From NCBI RefSeq assembly GCF_900460315.1, contig NZ_UHIO01000001.1:899501-963500 (forward strand): a DNA stretch of 64,000 nt, in the 5' to 3' direction. Source of the DNA: Veillonella criceti (GTDB lineage Bacteria; Bacillota; Negativicutes; Veillonellales; Veillonellaceae). The notes under the pieces were generated by a model that made no database searches, was not told the DNA's origin, and saw only the letters and a list, made by a program, of their open reading frames with translations. This document shows positions 58,101 to 64,000 of this stretch, one piece after another; the first letter of the stretch is position 1, and each line of letters opens with the position of its first letter. The translations under genes were made by a program, and so were the position numbers.

Positions 58101-59495
58101 TTAGGGAAAGATAATAGCTCGCTCATATAAAGCAGGACCGCTAGAGGTTACATCGCGATGAATGTAAACTCCATTCGCCCAAATATCATTATCTTGGTTA
58201 AAGCCCACATCAATCCCATTAATGGCACCAAATTGTTTTAACCTGGCACCACCTTGCGCTAAAGTAATCCCTGTATAAGCACGGTAATTGCCAGAAGCTA
58301 CTAATACAACTAAAGAACCATCTACTTTTACACCTAGCAGCGTCCGTCCTCGATAGCGCCCTTCATCATAACTAGTAGCAACAGAATCTCTCAATACAAT
58401 GTAATCATCAGAAGCAAGCATGGTGCCAACTTTACTAATCGTAGCCACTGGTTGAATAATTTGTAGGTCTACTACATCGCCAACTTGTAGCGCTTGTAAC
58501 ACGGGTATCATCGTGCCATGACCAGATAGTACAATATCGCCACTAGCTAGTAAAGAATTCGCTTGATTTTTAGCAACTACCTTATTTTTACGAATCGTCA
58601 CTTCTTGGCCATATATATTCGTCCCCGTCGAGGTGCCATAATATGTATTATAAGCAATCAGTTCATTCGCCCCTCTAGAGCGATTAATGCCATTCACTAC
58701 ATATGTTTTGTCGCCTTCTGTAAGCTGTAATTTTTTAGATTGTAAATCAAATACATACCCTTGGCTTGGCACATATCGAATCGATGCAGACGGTGTAATC
58801 TCACGACTATCAACAATAGGAATAATAGCGCCTGAAGCCGTTTTAATTGTCGACACGTCACTGTCTTTTTCCACACGAGGCTCTACGCTTCCCACTTTAT
58901 GAATCCCTACTGCGATCGCGCCCGCCGGTGCCAGCTCTTGTAAGTTTTGACCACCCTCATGTCCTGTTACAGCCTCTACCGGTTCTAAAGGACCAATTTC
59001 TAATACATCAACTTTTACTCGTCCCGTGTCCGTACTTGTATCCCATTGTGTATGCGTCACACCTGATTTTAACGACTTAGTCGTCCGCTGTTCATAATTA
59101 TTAAATAAATCAAGAACAACTCGATCAGGTTCTTCTAGTGTAAAAATATGATAGCGCACATCTTGATTAACAGCCAAGCTCATATCTAGGCCATCATTAG
59201 TCGCCACTAAAGATACCCCTTTAAGCACACCACTATTACGATTATTATACTGCACTGGCCCTGATGTTTTATTCGTCGTTGCCGGCAAATGCACTTTTAA
59301 TTGTTGGCCATTTTCATTATAAATAGAACTCCATCCATTAGGGAGACCCTGCATATCCAACACAACCCGGGTATGGCCAGTTTCATTAGTCGCTCGCACA
59401 GCCGTCAAATCAGCTGCCATATTATGAAACACAGTCCCAGAGCCTATAAGGCCTGCCAATATAGCCAATTTGAGTGTCTGCTTATATGCCTTCAT
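58101..59495 (-). CDS. AMIN domain plus NAGPA-like (phosphodiester glycosidase) protein, 464 aa
   Basis: Signal or anchor (LAILAGLIGSGTVF), AMIN domain about residues 28-135 (VRATNETGHTRVVLDMQGLP, YHIFTLEEPDRVVLDLFNNY), then from about 240 a NAGPA-type domain (KLQLTEGDKTYVVNGINRSR, YRGRTLLGVKVDGSLVVLVASG, YTGITLAQGGARLKQFG). Where active NAGPA proteins have LDGGGSTTM, this one has GIDVGFNQDNDIWANG, so activity may be lost or changed. AMIN domains bind cell wall or localise periplasmic proteins. Confidence 0.78.
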   Translation of the reverse strand: MKAYKQTLKLAILAGLIGSGTVFHNMAADLTAVRATNETGHTRVVLDMQGLPNGWSSIYNENGQQLKVHLPATTNKTSGPVQYNNRNSGVLKGVSLVATNDGLDMSLAVNQDVRYHIFTLEEPDRVVLDLFNNYEQRTTKSLKSGVTHTQWDTSTDTGRVKVDVLEIGPLEPVEAVTGHEGGQNLQELAPAGAIAVGIHKVGSVEPRVEKDSDVSTIKTASGAIIPIVDSREITPSASIRYVPSQGYVFDLQSKKLQLTEGDKTYVVNGINRSRGANELIAYNTYYGTSTGTNIYGQEVTIRKNKVVAKNQANSLLASGDIVLSGHGTMIPVLQALQVGDVVDLQIIQPVATISKVGTMLASDDYIVLRDSVATSYDEGRYRGRTLLGVKVDGSLVVLVASGNYRAYTGITLAQGGARLKQFGAINGIDVGFNQDNDIWANGVYIHRDVTSSGPALYERAIIFP

Positions 59496-59586
59496 AATCC
59501 CTCCTAAAGTTGTTAATTAATCAATTCGAATTCCTATTTTATTTATTATATCATATAACTCTTTTGAAAAGATGAAATAATATAGC

Positions 59587-59614
59587 AAAAAGTGAGCTCC
59601 TTTCAGAGCTCACT
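59587..59614 (-). terminator. Terminator after mreB
   Basis: Minus-strand AGTGAGCTC and GAGCTCACT with TGAAAG loop, then TTTTTG. The 205-bp gap between mreB and the next gene holds nothing else I recognise. Confidence 0.85.
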
Positions 59615-59700
59615 CAAATTACTATGCATTAATTACCTAATAAAATTAGTTAACTACCTAGCATTCACTATTAATATATTACTATATCACAATCACAGTC

Positions 59701-60879
59701 TTACTGTAATTCTTCTAAGCTATCTTGAAAACGATCCATTTCACGAAGGGCTCGTCCCGTACCTACGATGACCGAATAGCGTGGATTATCAACTAAATAT
59801 GCTGCTACACCAATAGCCCTCGTAATCAAGCGATCAAAACCGCTAATAAGAGCACCACCACCGGTTAAAATTATGCCATGGTCACAAATCTCGGCTACTA
59901 ATTCAGGTGGCGTTTTTTCTAAAATATCCTTTATCCCTTCTAAGATAATACTAACAGGTCTTTCAAGTGCTTTTTGCACTTCTTTTGACGTAACGGTAAT
60001 TGCTTTAGGTAAACCACTCACAATATCACGCCCACGAACGGTAATTTCTTCAATAGGCGCCTTGCGATCTACTGTCCCAATAGCAATTTTAACTTCTTCA
60101 GCCGTACGACGACCAATTAGTAATTTACGACGTCGCTTAATATAAGCGATAATAGCTTCATCAAATTTATCGCCCCCCATACGAAGGGATTTGCTCACAA
60201 CTACCCCAGTCGTACAAAGAACAGCTACATCCGTTGTACCACCGCCTACATCAACAACAATAGCCCCAGCGGAGGTGGCTTTATCGAGCCCTGTGCCTAA
60301 TGCAGCAGCCAAGGGTTCTTCAATCAAAACAGTCTTACGGGCCCCCGTTTGTAACACGGCTTCAATAACAGCGCGTTTTTCAACCGGTGTAATCCCCGAA
60401 GGTACGCATATAACAATGCGTGGTTTAAATAATGACGAAGCTGGAAGTACGCTTTTAATATAGTACCGAAGCATAAATTCCGTCATGTCATAATTATTAA
60501 TAACGCCATCCTGAAGTGGCCTAATGACTTCAATATCAGCTGGCGTTCGTCCTAACATGATTCGTGCATCTTCACCAACAGCGACTACTTCATGGGTGTT
60601 AATATTCCAAGCTACATAAGCTGGTTCATCAAGAACAACACCTTTCCCCTTAATGTAAATCAATACATTGGTCGTTCCTAAATCAATGCCAATATCATAA
60701 GCCCACCATAAAGCCAGTCGTTCAAAGGGCGAAATAGTTGTTCTTTCTTTACGACTCTGTATTTTAGGCGTTGTCGTCGCAATCGGTTGCGTGCTCTTCT
60801 TACGTCGCTCAGCTCTTTTTTGTAACACTTCAGCACGACTTACTTTTTTCTTACTCGTCCACCCGAACAATGTCAGCAC
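59701..60879 (-). CDS. mreB: MreB/Mbl-type cell shape protein with N-terminal extension, 392 aa
   Basis: Actin-like filament protein organising wall synthesis. ATP-binding motifs: [32 protein letters not shown], the hydrophobic [13 protein letters not shown], and [16 protein letters not shown]. MreB is usually about 340 aa; here a basic stretch of about 55 residues ([20 protein letters not shown]) precedes the fold. GTG start at 60879 lies inside murA (29-nt overlap) behind AAAAGGA, and no Met occurs before the fold, which supports the extension. Confidence 0.9.
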   Translation of the reverse strand: MLTLFGWTSKKKVSRAEVLQKRAERRKKSTQPIATTTPKIQSRKERTTISPFERLALWWAYDIGIDLGTTNVLIYIKGKGVVLDEPAYVAWNINTHEVVAVGEDARIMLGRTPADIEVIRPLQDGVINNYDMTEFMLRYYIKSVLPASSLFKPRIVICVPSGITPVEKRAVIEAVLQTGARKTVLIEEPLAAALGTGLDKATSAGAIVVDVGGGTTDVAVLCTTGVVVSKSLRMGGDKFDEAIIAYIKRRRKLLIGRRTAEEVKIAIGTVDRKAPIEEITVRGRDIVSGLPKAITVTSKEVQKALERPVSIILEGIKDILEKTPPELVAEICDHGIILTGGGALISGFDRLITRAIGVAAYLVDNPRYSVIVGTGRALREMDRFQDSLEELQ

Positions 60880-62116
60880 CTAGTCCTTTTAATTTGCCTA
60901 CTAAGTTATCATAACCGCGGTCAATGTGAGATAACTGTGTCACTTTAGTAACGCCTTCAGCCGCTAGGCCAGCACATACTAACGCTGCACCAGCTCGTAA
61001 ATCAGTAGCTCGTACTTCAGTTCCTTTTAATTTAGCTACCCCATCCACAATGGCACGACGCTCTTCAATGCGAATTTGAGCACCCATTTTCTTCAACTCA
61101 TCGACATGCATAAAGCGGTTTTCAAACACTGTTTCCATAACAGTACTTGTACCTTCAGCAATAGTAGTAAACGCCATAAACTGAGCTTGCATATCTGTAG
61201 GGAAGCCAGGATATGGCAGCGTTTTAATATCGACAGCTTTCACCTTGCCATCAGATACAACACGAATACCATCTACGTCTTCTTCTACACGTACACCCGC
61301 TTCTTTTAGTTTAGCTACTACTGGTTTTAAATGCTCCGATAACGCATTTTCTACATATACATCGCCACCAGCCATAGCTGCTGCAATTAAATACGTCCCC
61401 GCTTCAATCCGATCAGGTATAACCGTGTGCGTTGCCCCTTTTAATTCTTTTACACCTTGAATACGAATGACATTCGTACCAGCACCGCGAATATCGGCAC
61501 CCATACTATTCAAATAAGTTACTAAATCTACGATTTCAGGTTCTTCCGCAGCATTTTCAATAATCGTTTTACCATCAGCCATAGAGGCTGCCATAATTAC
61601 ATTCTCAGTAGCACCTACACTAGGAAAGTCTAAATAAATTTGATTTCCTTTTAACCCTTCTGGAGCCGTGGCTAGTACATAGCCATCCCCCATTTCAATA
61701 GTAGCTCCTAATGCTTCAAACGCTTTTAAATGTAAATCAATAGGGCGACTACCAATAGCGCAACCTCCAGGCAGGGAAATACGCGCTTCCCCACGACGAG
61801 CCAATAAAGGCCCCATCACTAAAAAGGACGCCCGCATGCGGCGTACTAATTCATAGGGAGCTTCCGTAGCCGTAATGTTAGCGGCATCAAATATAATTTC
61901 TTCCTTAGCTTCATCTCTAGTAACCTTTACCCCTAAAGAGGCAATTACTTCGCAAATTGTATGTACATCCTCTAAATGAGGAACCTCTACTAATCGACTT
62001 GGTGTCGATGCTAACATGGTGGCCGCTATAATCGGCAACACCGCATTTTTAGCGCTACTTACACGTACGCGACCATTCAACGGTTTACCACCGTTAATGA
62101 TGAGCTTTTCCAACAA
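60851..62116 (-). CDS. murA: UDP-N-acetylglucosamine 1-carboxyvinyltransferase, 421 aa
   Basis: First step of peptidoglycan synthesis, transfers enolpyruvate to UDP-GlcNAc. Starts [20 protein letters not shown] with TTG behind GGGAGG; catalytic Cys in [15 protein letters not shown] (fosfomycin target), later [15 protein letters not shown]. Same unit as mreB. Confidence 0.96.
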   Translation of the reverse strand: MLEKLIINGGKPLNGRVRVSSAKNAVLPIIAATMLASTPSRLVEVPHLEDVHTICEVIASLGVKVTRDEAKEEIIFDAANITATEAPYELVRRMRASFLVMGPLLARRGEARISLPGGCAIGSRPIDLHLKAFEALGATIEMGDGYVLATAPEGLKGNQIYLDFPSVGATENVIMAASMADGKTIIENAAEEPEIVDLVTYLNSMGADIRGAGTNVIRIQGVKELKGATHTVIPDRIEAGTYLIAAAMAGGDVYVENALSEHLKPVVAKLKEAGVRVEEDVDGIRVVSDGKVKAVDIKTLPYPGFPTDMQAQFMAFTTIAEGTSTVMETVFENRFMHVDELKKMGAQIRIEERRAIVDGVAKLKGTEVRATDLRAGAALVCAGLAAEGVTKVTQLSHIDRGYDNLVGKLKGLGADIVRVDE

Positions 62117-62184
62117 TACTTCCTCCCATAATGCAATCTATTCATCTATAGTCAAGATAGTTTTATCCATAAATTCTACCTTAT

Positions 62185-62213
62185 AGTATACTTTAAAACA
62201 GCTTGTTCAGCAA
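62185..62213 (-). promoter_or_regulatory. Promoter of murA-mreB
   Basis: Minus-strand TTGCTG (62213-62208), 17 bp, TATACT (62190-62185), between the glpX terminator and murA. A second TTGACT lies nearer the gene but lacks a good -10. Confidence 0.55.
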
Positions 62214-62228
62214 GTACCCTATAAACGT

Positions 62229-62260
62229 AAAAAGAGGAACCACCTCACGAAGGTTCCTCT
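62229..62260 (-). terminator. Terminator after glpX
   Basis: Minus-strand AGAGGAACC and GGTTCCTCT around TTCGTGAGGT, then TTTTTACG. Confidence 0.85.
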
Positions 62261-62284
62261 TATAATAGCTTGCTATTTTAATTA

Positions 62285-63250
62285 TTAACGAGCTTTCATA
62301 GATTTTAATTTACGGTCTAAGCGATGGATAGTATCTACGAAACGAACTGTACCTGTTTTATAACGCATAACGACAGACTCCGTACGAGCACCACCAGCAA
62401 AGTATTTAATACCTGCTAAAATATTACCTTCAGTGATAGCCGTAGCAGAGAAAATAACATCTTCCCCATGTACTAAATCATCAATCGTTAATACTTTATT
62501 CAAATCTGTAATCCCCATAGCATGACAACGACGAACTTCTTCATCATTTTCAGGTAACAAACGAGCTTGCATATCGCCACCAGTACATTTTAAAGCAGCC
62601 GCGGCCAATACGCCTTCTGGAGCTCCACCAGTACCGATAACCATATGAATGCCAGACCCTTCAAGGCCACATTCCATAGCTGGATTTACATCACCGTCAG
62701 TAATTAAACGAATACGAGCACCCGCTTCACGACATTCACGCATGATAGCTTCATGACGAGGACGATCAAGCATAACAACTGTTAAATCATCAATACCGCG
62801 TTCCATTTTTTCAGCAACACGACGCAAGTTTTCAGTAACACTAGCATTTAAATCGATAACACCTTTAGCACGAGGACCTACACACAATTTCTGCATGTAC
62901 ATATCTGGTGCATGGAGTAGGCCACCTTTAGGAGCAATCGCTAATACTGCAATCGCACCGTTTTGACCTTTAGCAATTAGATTAGTTCCTTCAATTGGAT
63001 CAACGGCAATATCTACCGCTTCACCACCAGCACCTACTTCTTCACCAATATATAGCATAGGTGCTTCATCGATTTCCCCTTCCCCGATAACAACAGTACC
63101 AGAAATAGGTACCGTATCAAAGGTTTGACGCATAGCATCAACAGCTAATTGATCGGCTCCGTCTTTTTCACCGCGACCTAACAAACGACCACTACGAAGC
63201 GCAGCTGCTTCCGTTACACGTACAAATTCCAAAGCTAATGTTCTATCCAC
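62285..63250 (-). CDS. glpX: Class II fructose-1,6-bisphosphatase, 321 aa
   Basis: Gluconeogenic enzyme removing the 1-phosphate of fructose-1,6-bisphosphate. Motifs: GEKDGADQLAVDAMR, VVIGEGEIDEAPMLYIGE with metal-binding acids, IAVDPIEGTNLIAKG, VIGTGGAPEGVLAAAAL. GTG start after GGAGG. Veillonella lives on lactate, so gluconeogenesis is essential; its partner aldolase is next to it. Confidence 0.95.
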   Translation of the reverse strand: MDRTLALEFVRVTEAAALRSGRLLGRGEKDGADQLAVDAMRQTFDTVPISGTVVIGEGEIDEAPMLYIGEEVGAGGEAVDIAVDPIEGTNLIAKGQNGAIAVLAIAPKGGLLHAPDMYMQKLCVGPRAKGVIDLNASVTENLRRVAEKMERGIDDLTVVMLDRPRHEAIMRECREAGARIRLITDGDVNPAMECGLEGSGIHMVIGTGGAPEGVLAAAALKCTGGDMQARLLPENDEEVRRCHAMGITDLNKVLTIDDLVHGEDVIFSATAITEGNILAGIKYFAGGARTESVVMRYKTGTVRFVDTIHRLDRKLKSMKAR

Positions 63251-63310
63251 AGTTCGTTACCTCCTTAAAATGCCCTCTTTTTAAATAGGCAGGGCTCTAC
63301 CTGTTCCCAT

Positions 63311-63955
63311 TTATTTGTTGGCTGCTTCCCAATCGGCTAAGAATCTAGCAAGGCCTGCATCCGTTAATGGATGTTTCATAGAGGCAGTTAACACCTTGTA
63401 TGGCACCGTAGCAATATGAGCACCGGCTTTAGCACATTGTGTCATATGCATTGGCGTACGTACACTAGCGGCAATAATTTCAGCTTTAATATCATGAACC
63501 ATAAATACTTCAGCAATATCTTCAATTAAGGTAATGCCATCCATGCTCATATCATCAATACGACCAACAAAAGGACTTACAAATGTTGCACCTGCACGAG
63601 CGGCTAATAAAGCTTGATTTACAGAGAAGATTAAGGTCACATTTGTTTTAATACCTTCTTTGCTAAGCACCGAAACTGCCTTTAACCCTTCTTCAGTCAT
63701 TGGTACTTTAATAACTACATTGCTGCCTAATTTTACAAGCTCATGCGCTTCTTTAATCATTTCAGGCGCTGTAGTAGCAATAACTTCTGCACTGACTGGA
63801 CCTTCTACTAATTCAGCAATTTGTTTAATTACTTCTTTTAAATCACGTTTTTCCTTAACAATTAAGGATGGATTGGTAGTTACCCCTGCAATAAAACCCA
63901 TTTCATAGGCTGCTTTAATTTCATCAAAGTTGGCCGTATCAATAAAGATTTTCAT
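63311..63955 (-). CDS. fsa: Transaldolase-like fructose-6-phosphate aldolase, 214 aa
   Basis: Starts [20 protein letters not shown] at 63955 behind AAAAGGAG. TIM barrel with [12 protein letters not shown], Schiff-base Lys in [39 protein letters not shown] (its FVSPFVGR part) and [10 protein letters not shown]. Short transaldolase subfamily (MipB/TalC/FSA), about 214 aa. TTAACA-16-TATAAT lies at 63996-63969 but so close to the ribosome site that the start point is unclear. Confidence 0.9.
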   Translation of the reverse strand: MKIFIDTANFDEIKAAYEMGFIAGVTTNPSLIVKEKRDLKEVIKQIAELVEGPVSAEVIATTAPEMIKEAHELVKLGSNVVIKVPMTEEGLKAVSVLSKEGIKTNVTLIFSVNQALLAARAGATFVSPFVGRIDDMSMDGITLIEDIAEVFMVHDIKAEIIAASVRTPMHMTQCAKAGAHIATVPYKVLTASMKHPLTDAGLARFLADWEAANK

Positions 63956-64000
63956 AAGAGCTCCTTTTATTATAATACACACTATACTAATGTTAAATTA

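Overview
The window reads as a chromosomal segment of a Negativicute (diderm Firmicute), most probably Veillonella. About 34.9 kb of prophage abuts about 29 kb of outer-membrane and envelope genes in the arrangement I know from Veillonella: lpxA-fabZ-lpxC-acyltransferase-lpxD, three OmpH/Skp-like proteins, BamA, TamB, TolC and a minimal MlaEFD set with a barrel fused to MlaD. The genus call rests on gene content and order and was not checked by a search.

Prophage, 1 to about 34,950; its left end lies outside the window. Nearly everything reads leftward. From right to left: tyrosine integrase with tandem arm-type sites; a RhuM-family protein; a lysogeny switch (CI-like repressor, mini ImmA peptidase, Cro-like protein, and a set of 17-bp dyad operators built into the two divergent promoters); small early genes with an unexplained structured RNA and an antisense RNA candidate; recombination (YqaJ, RecT); replication (DUF4373/DnaD initiator with internal iterons, DnaC-like loader, SSB); RusA, dUTPase and small unknowns; a sigma-like late regulator; a two-gene cassette of unknown role; tRNA-Ser(GCU); terminase, portal, a MuF head protein with a toxin-like C-terminus and a probable immunity gene; scaffold and P22-type coat; connectors; tail tube; a frameshifted tail chaperone; tape measure; a distal tail of DUF2460-DUF2163-NlpC-J type; holin-like proteins; and at the edge an Abi-family defence gene preceded by a small hairpin RNA that can pair with its ribosome binding site. 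No endolysin is visible.

Host region, about 34,956 to 64,000, also leftward. Promoters and terminators visible in the sequence split it into units: (i) 45,815 to 34,956, membrane protein, bamA, a barrel-like protein, three ompH-like genes, lpxD, acyltransferase, lpxC, fabZ, lpxA; (ii) 55,591 to 45,886, mlaE, mlaF, mlaD, tolC, tamB and a sigma factor; (iii) 59,495 to 55,705, AMIN/NAGPA-like protein, a secreted biotinyl/lipoyl-like domain, an S55 (SpoIVB-type) peptidase; (iv) 62,213 to 59,587, murA and mreB; (v) 63,955 to 62,229, transaldolase-like aldolase and glpX. Units i and ii make and maintain the outer membrane: lipid A synthesis, barrel insertion, phospholipid transport, efflux.

The most interesting parts are the structured RNA at 29,682-30,031, the Abi gene with its anti-Shine-Dalgarno leader, the MuF toxin/immunity pair, the two-protein cassette sharing a TQxIxAGxG...QING motif, and the operator-in-spacer lysogeny switch.
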